Part shown: in pieces, positions 23,156-35,100 of the stretch
How the letters are laid out: each line of letters opens with the position of its first letter
How positions within the stretch are numbered: the first letter of the stretch is position 1
Assembly (NCBI GenBank): GCA_031552825.1
Contig: JAVBMD010000013.1
Location: forward strand, 15,461 to 79,460
DNA: 64,000 nt
Origin: WQXF01 sp031552825
Lineage (GTDB): Bacteria > Bacillota > Clostridia > Christensenellales > Aristaeellaceae
Direction of reading: 5' to 3'
The notes under the pieces: model-generated
Told to the model about the DNA's origin: nothing
The model's input: only the letters and a program-made list of their open reading frames with translations
Database searches by the model: none
Program-made: the position numbers and the translations under genes

Positions 23156-26100
23156 TTAGCGCCTGCTGGGCAGGCGGCGCTTGCGGCGAGCCAGCAGCAT
23201 AAGTACCGCCATCGACACCATCAGCGCGCCGGTACCCACGTAGCGCACGATGGGAAGATCCTCGCCGCCGCGCGGGGTCGGTCCATCCGGATCCTCCACA
23301 CCGAGCACGCGGCCCATATCGCCGATGAGCACGTTGGGCACCGTAGCCATCACGGTGGCGCCATTGCTGTTGATGGTTACGTTGCGCGGGGAGGCTAGGC
23401 CATAGTCGATGGTGGCGGGTCTGGTCTCCTCCAGCCTGTAGGTGCCCGCCGGGATGTTCTGGAAGAAGATGTAGCCCCGACTATCGCTGGCGCCGGCCAA
23501 CGTCACGTTTTCACCATACCGGCTGGTGCCGCTGAGGGTGAACTTCGCGCCCTCCAGCGGGATCATCTGCTCGTCGCCTTCCTCATCATCTTCCGGCGTG
23601 TACTTGTACACCCGGACATTGCCGGAGATGCGCGTGTTGGTAAAGGTGTAGCTTTCGTCGCGTTCGTTGCGGCTGACCCTGATAATCATCGTGCGCGAGG
23701 TAGGCACGTAGCCACCGGGCGAACGCGTCTCGGTCAGCTCGTAGCTTCCATACGGCACATCCTCGAAGGTTGCGTTGCCGTAGTAGTTGGTCGTCACCAG
23801 CATCTCGCCTTCGTACTTCATCGCGGGGATCAGCGGCGTAATTTGCCGCAACCGGAATACCGCCCCGCCCAGCGCCGAACCGCTGACCGCATCCATTTTG
23901 TGTACGGTCACGGTACCGGTTTCCGCCTCGTTCTGGATGCCCGGATTATCCAGCGCGAAGCTGGGATCGCCCGAACCGCTGTAGGTAAAGTCGTACACCC
24001 ACTTAGTCTGGCCGGGCACAACGGTGAAGTTCATGTAGAAGTTACCGGTATGCATCGACGGCGTCTTGCTCTCAACGAGCCTGTAATTGCCAGGCGGGTA
24101 GGTTCCCCACGAGCGCGCATACCCTTCCGCGCCGATGGTCAGCCGCTCGACGACCCTGATATCGCTCGGATCGTCGATATTCTGAATTTCGAACTCGGTG
24201 CCCGGCAGCGCATTGCCGAACTGGTTGATCTTCTGCGCGAGGATCACGATGCGCGCATCGAGGAAGCGCTCGGTGGCGATCAGCGCATAGGGCTTACCGG
24301 TTTGCGCAAGCTGCGCATCCGAAGGATCGCCGACAAATACCGTGCGCTTGCTTGTGTCGGTAATCACATACCCTTGCGGCGCCTTGGTTTCCGCGATGGT
24401 ATATTCGCCCCACGGCAGGTTGTCCACCGTTCCCCTGCCGTTCGTCGTCACTACCTTCAGGGTACTGCCGGTCACGGTTACGCCGGGCTGCGGCTTGACG
24501 GACAGTTCCGCGAGGAAGCGGTTCCAAAGCCCCGCGCGCACCTCAGACACGTTGACGATCTCAAACTCCGCGCCGGACAGCGACGGGGTGTCGGGGGTAT
24601 TGCTGTCCGCCTTTTCGACGATCAGCTTGCCGCGTCCAAAGGGATCGACCAGCGGCGCCGTGATGCCCGGGAAGGCACCGGCAACCTCGCCTTGAATCGG
24701 CGCGCCGGTGAGGTTGAATACCCACCCGGTCTGGTTGTTGGTCACCGTGAAGGGAATCGGATTGGGGTAGACCGAGTAGCCCGCCGGAGCCTTTGCCTCC
24801 ACCAATGTGTAGTTGCCGGGCTGCAGCATCTGCGCGGCGGTGGTTTCGGCGTAGCCGTCCGCGTCGGTGGGCGGCAGCACGTGCACAACCGCTCCCTGCG
24901 CGTTGAGGATGTGGAAGATCGCACCGGCCAGCGCTTGCCCGTCCTCGTTGAACTTGCGCAGGCGCAGGCGGATCCGGAGGTTATCGATGTCCGCGAACAC
25001 ATCCTCGGCGAAGATGGTATCCTTCATTTCGACCGGATCGCCCACGAGCAGCGTGTACTCCTTGGTCACAATGGCGTATCCGTCGGGCGCAATGATCTCT
25101 TCCAACTTGTATTCGCCATACGGCAGCCGATCGATCTTCAGCACGGGCTTCTGCTGGGTTATCTTGAGCAGCATCGTACCCTTTTCGCCTAACGACTCAA
25201 TGACGATCTCGGGCGGCAGGGAGGTGGAATTCGCCAGATAATGCGCCCAAGCACTCGGTACCACTGTGAATACGTTCTTCAGGCGGAAAGTTACACCGAT
25301 CAGGCGTTCACCGGTTTCCTCATCAAACTTTTTGATTTCCACGGTTCCGGTCTTGTTCTTGTTATAGATGACAGACCCGGCGCCGCCGGCGTAGCCCGTC
25401 ACGTCACCGGCGGTAGCCGTGCCGGTGAAGTTGTACAGGAAACCTGTCTGCGTGCGGCTGACGACGATTTTCTTCGGCGTGAAGTTGATCGAGCGGAACG
25501 CAGGCGCTTTGGTCTCCACCAGCCAGTAGGTACCCACGGCGAGCTTGGCCGCATCGGCTTCGGTGCTCTCGGCAAAACCCTGCAAGTTGGTAACAAGCTT
25601 TATCTCCGCGTCGGCGATATTGAGGTTCGGCTGGTTTGTCTGATAGTACGCATCGGTGAAGACACCGAACTCGGCACCGCTGAGGGCATTGCCGATCTCG
25701 TCACGCTTTTCGATGCGAATTCGTAGGTAGGTATCCAAGAACTCCTGCGTATCGTCGAGCTTGAACTCCGTGCCTAGCTTCGCGGGATCGCCCAACCGTA
25801 CGGTGCGCTGCACCGCGTCGGTCAGCGCATAGCCTTGCGGCGCTTTGACCTCGCTGAGCTGGTAAGTGCCCCAGGGCAAGTTGCTCAACGTCAGGATACC
25901 GCTTGCGGGCAGCGTGATGTGCAAGCTTCCCGCGGCATATCCATCGGGATCGCCATTGCCGACCAAGCGCAGATTTGCCGACGAGGTGAAGTTCGCGAGA
26001 TAGTACGCCCATGCCGCATCGACGGTAATGTTAATGGGCGTGAGCAGGAACTCGGCGCCGCCGATCAGTGTATTGCCCGCCGCGCTGTACTTCTTGAGGG

Positions 26101-29100
26101 TCAGCGTGGTGGTACTGTAATCGTTGGCGATAGCGGGCTTGCGCACCTCGCGGTCAGGATTTGCCGCCGGGTTGGTCTGGTCTGTCCACGTGAACAGGTG
26201 AACCGACTTCGTGCTATCCACCGTGAAGAGCGCTGGCGTGAAGGTGATGGCATAGCCCGTGGGTGCAGACAGCTCCATCAGGTAGTACTTACCGTCAGGC
26301 AGCAACTGGCCGTCCGTTGTGGCGGCAAAGCCCGCGCTGTCGGTAGTCAACACGTAGAGGGCATCGGCGGCGGTACGCTTGTTTGCCAAGTAATTCAGCT
26401 CGGTGAAGATGCCGAACTTGGCACCAGCCAATGCGTCTCCGCTCTGATCCTTCTTGTGGATCTCCACGCGAGTACGGTGATCGTTAAACTCCAGCACGGG
26501 GGCTTCGGTGGCGTTGCGTTTGAGCTCCACTTCCACCGGTATGATGTCGTCGATCACGTAGCCGACCGGGGAGATAACCTCCTGTACTGAGTACTTACCC
26601 AGGGGCATGCGGCTGAGAACGACCTCACCGACGCTGAGCCAGTTCGTAGGCATGGTTATACGCAGCACCGGAATGGCCTCACCGATAAGGTACTCCTTCC
26701 TGAATACAGGATCGACAGGCGAAATGCCGTTTAGGTACTTCTCCCACGCGCCGGGCGGGGTCTGCACACTGCGCACGATGAACTGAGCGCCGTTGAGCGG
26801 ATTCTTGGTATCCGCATCAACCTTGCGGATAACCAGCGCTCCCTCGGCGAACTGGTTGACGATGTGTCCATACATCGTTTCCAGCTCCGCCTTGTTCGGA
26901 TCGGTGGACGACACCAGCGGGATGGTGCCAAAGTTGAAGGAGTAGCGCGGCTTCGTCTGATCGACGGTGAACTTCGTATCGGCGAAGCTGATGGTGTATC
27001 CATCCGGAGCCGAGAGCTCGACGAGCCAGTAGTCGCCGCTCTCGGGCAGCCACGAGGCCGGGGTCGTTGCCTTGCCGTCCATACCAGTTGTCAGTGTGAT
27101 GGAGGCGTTGGCGGCGACGCGTGCCGCGGCACCCTGCTGATACACCGCATCGGTAAAGATACCGAACGTTACGCCGCCCAGCGGCACCGGCGGCACCGCA
27201 TCGGCCACCTTCTCGATGCTCACGCGCACGCGGTAGTTCCTGAAGGTCTTGATGGTCTCGGTGGCGGTCTTGAGCACCTTGACGGTCTGCGTCTTGGGCA
27301 GCGCCTGTGCATAGCCCTTGGGCGCGGATACCTCGGTGATCTCATAGTCGCCGATGGGCAGCCCGCTCAGCGTGGCGGTGCCCGTGGCGGGCATCACGAT
27401 CCTGAGCAGATCCTCGCCGGTACCAACATCGTGCAATATGGTGACATACGGATCCATCGGCGCATTGGCGATATAATACGCCCAAGCGGGGTTGCCAGCC
27501 ACTAGGCTCGTCGGGCGTACCGTGAACACGGCGCCTGCCAGCTTCGCGGCGGTCTCGGCGTCCTCCTTGACGATGGTCAGGCCGCCCTCATTGGTAGTAA
27601 AGTCGTCGGTGATCTCGCCAAAGTACCGTTCCTCCTGCGCATGGTTGGCTCCGGTGCGCTGGGTGGCGGTAAAGTTGTAGGCGTACACCGCGGTGGTATT
27701 GTCTACCGTGAACTTGGTGTCTGCGAAGGTGATGTCGTAGCCCGTCGGAGCCGAGAGCTCCTTGAGCCAGTAATCGCCCTTGGCCAGCAGTTGTGTGGCG
27801 GAGGTGGCCGCCTTGCCGTCGGCGCCGGTGGTCAGCACGTACTTCGCGTCGGATTCGGTGCGCTTGTTGTTGCTATAGTCGGCGTCGGTGAAGATGCCGA
27901 ACTTCGCGCCGGGCAGCGCCTTGCCATCCTGCCGCTGCTTCTCGATTTCCACGCGCACGCGCGGATCGGCGAACTGTGCGCGGGCGGCGCCGCCGGTCAG
28001 CTCATGCTCCTGCGAGGCGGGGATCGGAATGGCGTAGCCGACGGGGGCGACGACCTCGGTTACCTCGTACTTGCCCAGCGGCAGGTTGAGCAGCGTGATT
28101 TCGCCGCCGGTCGCGGCGGTCAGCTCTACGCGCAGCACGCGCTCGCCATTGAGGCTTTCTTCGGTAACGCCGGTAGGCTTGACGATGAGTTTGTCGAGGT
28201 AGGACGCCCACGCGCCGACCGCCACGGTCTCCAGATTGCGCACGATGAACTGCGCGCCGATGAGCTTGGCACCGGTCGGGTTCTGCGCGTCGACCTTGGA
28301 GATCACCAGCTTGCTGGTCTGGAACTCGTCGACGATCTCGCCGTAGTAGGTTTCGATCACGGCGTCGTTACGGGAGGTCCTGGTGAAGTTGAATGCATAG
28401 ACCTTGCTGGTGTCGCTGACGGTGAAAGCCTTGTCGGCGAAGGACTTATCCAGCCCGGCCGGGGCGAACAGCTCCACGAGGTAGTAGGTGCCGGGTACCA
28501 GCAGCGTGGCGGAAGCCAGCGTATCGGCCTTGCCGTTCGCGTCGGTGGTCAGCACGATCAGGGCATTTGCCTCCACACGGTTTGCCGCGCCCTTGTCATA
28601 CTCGTCCTTGGTGAACACGCCGAACTTGGCACCGGCCACCTTGGCGCCTGCCGCGTCGAACTTCTCGATCTCCACGCGCACGCGCAGGTCGTCGAAGGTA
28701 GCGGTGCTGTAGCTGCCTGCCGTAGATACGGTGACGGTCACCTGCTTCTTGGGATCCTTGGGCACGGCGTAGCCCTGCGGCGCTCTGACCTCTTCGATCT
28801 CGTACACGCCGGTGGGCAGGCCGGTCAGCGTCAGGTAGCCCTCTGCGGGCAGCGTGACGCGAAGCACCTTGTTCGCGCCTTCGGTTTCCACCGCGACGCC
28901 GGAGGGCGGCGCATAGGTGGTCAGGAAGTGCGCCCAAGCGCCGACCGCCGCGTCGGTCTTGACGTTGCAGACGATGAACTGCGCGCCGCCGAGCAGCTTG
29001 GTGGTCAGGTCGGCATCGCGCTTCTCGATGCGCAGCGCGCCAGCGGCGGTGTTGTTGAGGATGGCGCCGTAGTACTTCTCCAGCTTGGCGGCATCGGCGC

Positions 29101-32100
29101 CGGTCTTAGCGGTGGCGGTAAAGTTGTAGCTGTAGAGCGCCGTGGTGGCGTCGACGGTGAATGCGGTGTCCACAAAGCTGATCTTGTAGCCTTCCGGCGC
29201 ATCCAGCTCAACGAGGTAGTAGACGCCCGGCACAAGCAGCTTGGAGGCGGTGGCGGTGCTGGCCTTGCCGTCTGCGCCGGTGGTGAGCACGATGTAGGCG
29301 TTGGCTTCCACGCGGTTGGCCGCGCCCTTGTCATACTCGGCCTTGGTGAAGATGCCGAACTTGACGTCCTTAACCGGGATTTTGCCGGTAGCGTCAAACT
29401 TCTCGATGTCCAGCACCACGCGCGGATCGGTGTAGCGCGCCGATGCCGGGCTGGCTGTGGTGTGCGCGGCGGTGATCGCCACGGTTTGCGCGCTGGCCAG
29501 CGCCACGGCATAGCCGTCGGGCGCGCGGGTTTCGGTGACGACGTAGCTGCCGATGGGCAGGCCTTCGATCACCACGCTGGCGGCGGCGGTCATCTTGACC
29601 ACCAGCTGCTTGTTAACGGAATCGGCGGTAACGCCGGTGGGCAGCGTGGCGTTGGCCAAATAGTGCGTCCACGCATCCGCGCCGACCGACGGACTGCCCG
29701 CAGCGGGCTTGACGGTGAACTCAGCGCCGGTCAGCGGGTTGCCCTTGGAATCCACCTTCTCCAGCTTGAGCGCGCCGCGCGCGTAGTCGTTGCGGATCGG
29801 CTTGGGTTCCGCCACGTGATCCTCGCCGGGTCTGTGCGCCGTGGCGGTGAAGTTGTAGCTGAACACCTTCTGCGCGGCGGTGACGGTGAACTCCTGCTCC
29901 GCGAAGGTAACGCGGTAGTTGGCCGGAGCCGATAGCTCGACCAGCTTGTAGGTGCCGGGCGTCAGGGGTTGCGCCGCCGTGGTGGCGGCCTCGCCCTGCG
30001 CGTCGGTGGTCAACACATACTTGGCGGTGGTTTCGGTCAGCGTCGCCGGATAGCCGGTGACCGGATCCTTGTAGAAGATGCCGAACTTGGCGCCGACCAC
30101 CGGGTTGTCCGCCGGATCGATCTTCTCGATCTCCACACGCACGCGGTAATCGTTGAAGGCGACGGTGACGCTGCCTTGGGTGGCATCGCCGTCCAAGCTG
30201 CCGCGCAGATCCACGGCATAACCGGCGGGCGCGGCAACCTCGGTGACGGTGTACACGCCCAGCGGGATATCGCTGAAGGTGTAGGTTCCGGCAGCGGGCA
30301 ATGTAAGCCGCAGCGTCTGGCCGGAAACCGTAACCGGCTCACCGGCGCGCGGGTAGCTGGCCAGATACTTGGTCCACGAACCGGCGGCCACCTCGCTCTT
30401 CATCGCGATGGTGAACACCGCGCCGCCCAGCTTGGCGCTGGTTTCGGCGTCGGTCTTGGTGACGGTCAAGCCAGCCTTGGCGAAATCGTTACGGATCTTG
30501 CCGAAGAACTGACCGCCAACACCCGGCACGGCGACGTCGGCGAACAGGTAGACGTACACCGGCGAGGTGTTGCTTACCGTGAACTTGGTGGGCGTGAAGG
30601 AGATCGCGTACCCGCTGGGCACGGACTGCTCCACCAGCCAGTAGCTACCCGGGTTGAGCGGCTGGGAGGCGCTGGTTCTGGTACCGCCGTTCGCGTCGGT
30701 GGCGGCCAGCTCATACAGCTTGCTGCCCACCGCGCCCGCGTTGTCGGTATGGATGGCGAACACCACGCCCGCCAGCGGTTTGTCGTTGGCGTCCACCTTT
30801 TCGATCAGCACGAAGACGCGGCGATCGCTAAAGGTGACGGTATCCTGCTTGCCGGACTGCTGCGCCGCGACGGTCACGGTCTTGCTGGGCGATTCGGGCA
30901 GGGCATAGCCGTCGGGCGCCTTGGTTTCGGTGACGGTGTAGCTGCCCATGGGCAGACCGGCGATGTTCACCGAAGTTGCGGTGCCGAGCTTGACTATCAG
31001 CTTCTTGCCCGCCACGTCGGCGGTGACACCCGCCGCGGTGGTGTAGGTGCTGAAGTTGGTCAGGTAGTGCACCCACGCGTCGATGGCGACGGGCGTAGTG
31101 GCGTTGCTGGTGACGGTAAACTCGGCACCGGCCAGCGGATTGCCCTGCTCATCGGTCTTTTCGATGCGCAGCGTACCGGGCATGAACTCGTTGCAGATCG
31201 CGCCATAATGCTTCTCCAGCTTGGCGGCGTCGGCGCCGGTCATGGCGGTGGCGGTGAAGTTGAAGGAGTAGAGCGAGGTGGTGTTATCCACCGTGAAGGC
31301 GGTGGGCACGAAGGAGATCTTGTGCCCGGTCGGCGCGGAGAGCTCCACAAGGTAGTAGTCGCCCGGGGCGAGCAGCTGCGTCGCCGAGCTGGCGGCCTTG
31401 CCGTCCGCACCTGTGGTCAGGGTGAATTCCGCGTCGCTCTCGGTGTAGTTGCCGGTATTGAACACCGCCTTGGTGAACACGCCGAACTTCGCGCCAGACA
31501 CGGCATGCGTGCCGGTGACGTCCAGCTTCTCGATGGTCACGGTCACGCGCTCGTCGAGGAATTTCGCCAGCGCAGGCGCGGCGGCGGTATGGCTGCCGGT
31601 AACCGCCACCGTAGCGGCGGCGAGCGGCAGGGCATAGCCGGAGGGCGCCTTGGTTTCGGTAACCATATAGCTGCCGATGGGCAGGCCGGTGAGTACCACG
31701 CTGCTGGCGGCGGGCAGCTTGACGATCAGCTGGCGGTTCACGCTATCGACGGTGACGCCAGCGGGCTTGGTGACGTTCGCGAGATAATGCGTCCAAGCAT
31801 CGTCGCCAGCGGCCGGGCTTCCGGCGGAGGGCTTCACGGTGAACTCAGCGCCGTTGAGCGGCTGATTGCTCTTATTCAGCTTCTCGATCTTCAGCGCGCC
31901 GCGCGTGTAGTCGTTCTCCGCGTTGTACTCGAAGGAGTAGGTCTTGGCGGTACGGCTGACAGTGAAGCTCACCGGTGTGAAGGTGATGCTGTAGTTGGTC
32001 GGCGCGGTCTTTTCCACCAGCCAGTAGGTGCCGGGAGCCAGCAGCTGCGTGGCGCTGGTCTGGGCGGTGCCGGTGGCGTCGGTGGTCAGGGTGTAGAGGA

Positions 32101-35100
32101 CGGTACCGGTCTGGCTGCCGCTGCGGATCTCGAACACGGCGTTGGCCAGCGGCTTGTCCATCGGATCGTCCTTGTGGACGATCACGCGGGCACGGTTGTC
32201 GGCGAAGGTCAGCGTCACGCCGGTGGCGGTGCGCAGATCGGCCTCGCGCGGGCTGGCGGCGTCGATGGCATAGCCGTTCGGCGCGGTGGTCTCGGTCACG
32301 GTGTACACGCCCAGCGGTATATCGCTGAAGGTATAGGTGCCGATGTCGATGCCGGTGGTGGGCAGGGTGAGCTGCAGCGTCTGGCCGACGACCACCACGT
32401 TGGCGCGCGGGAATGTGGCCAGATACTTGCTCCACGAACCCGCGGCGATCTCGCTCTTCATCGCGATGGTGAACACCGCGCCGCCGAGCTTCTCGTTGGT
32501 ATCGGCGTCAACCTTGGCGATGGTAAGACCCGCCTTGGCGAAGTCGTTCTCGATGGCCTTGCCGTACCAGGCCTCGGTGGCCGTGTCGGTATTCTGGCGT
32601 GCGGCGGTAAAGGAGTACATGTACACCTTGGTATCGCTGGTCACTACGATTTTGTGCGCCACGAAGGTGATGCTGTACCCGGCGGGGGCGGATTCCTCCA
32701 CCAGCCAGTAGGTGCCGGGGGCGAACTTCTGCGCCTGGGTGGTGGCGGTCTTGCCGCTCGCATTGGTCGCGGTCAGCGCGAAGAGCTTCGCGCCGGGCGT
32801 ACCGGCGTTATCGGCATGGATGGCAAACACCACGCCTGCCAGCGGCTGATTGTTGGCATCGACCTTCTCGATGCTGATGCGGATGCGGTAATCGGCGAAC
32901 CGCGCGGTATTGAAGCTGCCGCTGACCGATTCGGTGATGGTAACGCTCTGTTTAGCCGGATTGGGCAGAGCGTAACCCGAGGGCGCCTTGACCTCCTCAA
33001 CCTCGTAGGAGCCGGTGGGCAAGCCAGTCAGCGTGATCTCGCCAGTGGCGCTTTGCACGCGCAGTACCTTGGCGGTGCCCTCGGTCTCCACGGTAACGCC
33101 GGTCGGCGGCGCATAGGTGCTCAGGAAGTGCTCCCACGCGCCGGTGGCGGCGTCGGTCTTGACGTTGCGGACGATGAACTCCGCGCCGGTCAACTTGGCC
33201 TTGGAATCCTCCGCGTCGCCCTTCTCGATGCGCAGCGCGCCGGAAGCGGTGGCGTTCTTGATGACGCCGAAGTACTTCTCCAGCTTGGCGGCGTCAGCGC
33301 CGGTCATGGCGGTGGCGGTGAAGTTGAAGCGGTAAATCTGCGACTTGTTGTCCACCGTGAATTTGGTGGGCGTGAAGCTGACGCGATAGCCTTGCGGCGC
33401 TTTCAATTCCACCAGATAGTACACACCAGGAGCCAGTAGCGGCGTGGCCGGGCTGGTTGCCTTGCCGTCGGCGCCGGTGGTGAGGGTGAACTCGGCATTG
33501 CCTGCGTTGTAAACGCCGCCGTTATACACAGCCTCGGTAAACACGCCGAATATGGCGCCGGACACCGGGCTGTTGCCGGTAGCGTCGCGCTTCTCGATGA
33601 GTACCGTCACGCGGCGGTCGTTGAACTTGGCCAGCGCGGGCGCGGCGGCGGTGTGCGTGGCGCTGACGGCGATGGTGGCGTTGTCAGGCAAGGCCACGGC
33701 GTAGCCGGAAGGCGCCTGCGTCTCTGTCACCACGTAGCTGCCGATGGGCAGGCCGGGAATCACCACACTGCTGACGCCGTTCAGCTTGACGATCAGTTGC
33801 TTGTTGACGTTATCCACGGTGACGCCGGTGGGCTTTGTGGCGTTGGCGAGATAGTACGCCCACGCCTCCTCCCCGGCCGCCGGGCTGCCAACGGCGGGCT
33901 TGACGGTGAACTCAGCGCCGAAGAGCGGCTGGTTGCCCTCGTCGAGCTTCTCGACCTTGAGCGCGCCGCGCGCGTAATCGTCGGTGATGCGGCCGTAATC
34001 CTCGGTGGCATACGGCTTCTGCGCGGCGGTGAAGTTGAAGCCCGCAGTCTTGCTGGTAACGCTGACGGTGAACTGCTTGTCCACGAAGGTGATGGCGTAG
34101 TTGGCCGGTGCGGAGAGCTCGACCAGATAGTACACGCCCGGATCCAGCAACTGCGCGGCGGTGGTGGCGGCCTTGCCATCGGCGGCTGTGGTCAGCACGT
34201 ACTTGGCGTTGGCCTCGATGCGGTTAGCCGCGCCCTTGTCGTACTCGGCCTTGGTGAAGATGCCGAACTTGACGCCAGCGATGGGTTTGGCCGAGGCGCC
34301 CAGTTCCACCTTCTCGATTTCCACGCGGGTACGATAATCCGCGAAGGTGGCGGTAGCGCCGGAGGTCGACAGGATAACGTCCTGCTTCTCGGTGGCGGCG
34401 ATGGCGTAGCCGGAAGGCGCTTGCACCTCGGTAATGGTGTAGGTGCCCAGCGGGATGTCGGTGAAGGTGTAGGTGCCGCTGGCGGGCATGGTGAGCCGCA
34501 GCATCTGCCCGGATACCGTCACCGGCACACCGGCGCGCGGATAGCTGGCCAGATACTTAGCCCACGAGCCCGAGGCCACCTCGCTCTTCATCGCGATGGT
34601 GAACACCGCGCCGCCCAGCTTGGCGCTGGTCTCGGCGTCGGTCTTGGTAATGGTCAGGCCAGCCTTGGCGAAGTCATTTTCAATGGCCTTGCCGTACCAG
34701 CTTTCCACCGTATTGGTGGCCTTGCGCTGCGCCGTGTAGGTGTAGCGGTAGACCTGCGAGGTGGCCGATACGGTAAATTTGCTGGGCTGGAAGGTGATGC
34801 TGTATCCACTGGGCGCAGACTGCTCCACCAGCCAATACGTACCCGGGGGCAGCAGCTGGCTGGAGCTGGTCGCTGTGTAGCCGCTGGCGTTCGTGGCGGC
34901 CAACTCAAAGCGCTTGGTGCCGACGGCACCGGCGTTATCGTTGTGGATGGCGAACACCACGCCCGCAACCGGATTGGCGCTGGCATCGACCTTATCGATT
35001 TCCACACGCACGCGGTTGTCGGTGACGTTTACGATGGCCGGAGCGCTCACCGTATGGTTCGGGCCGACGGTAACGTCCTGCTTGGCGGGGTTGGCGATGG

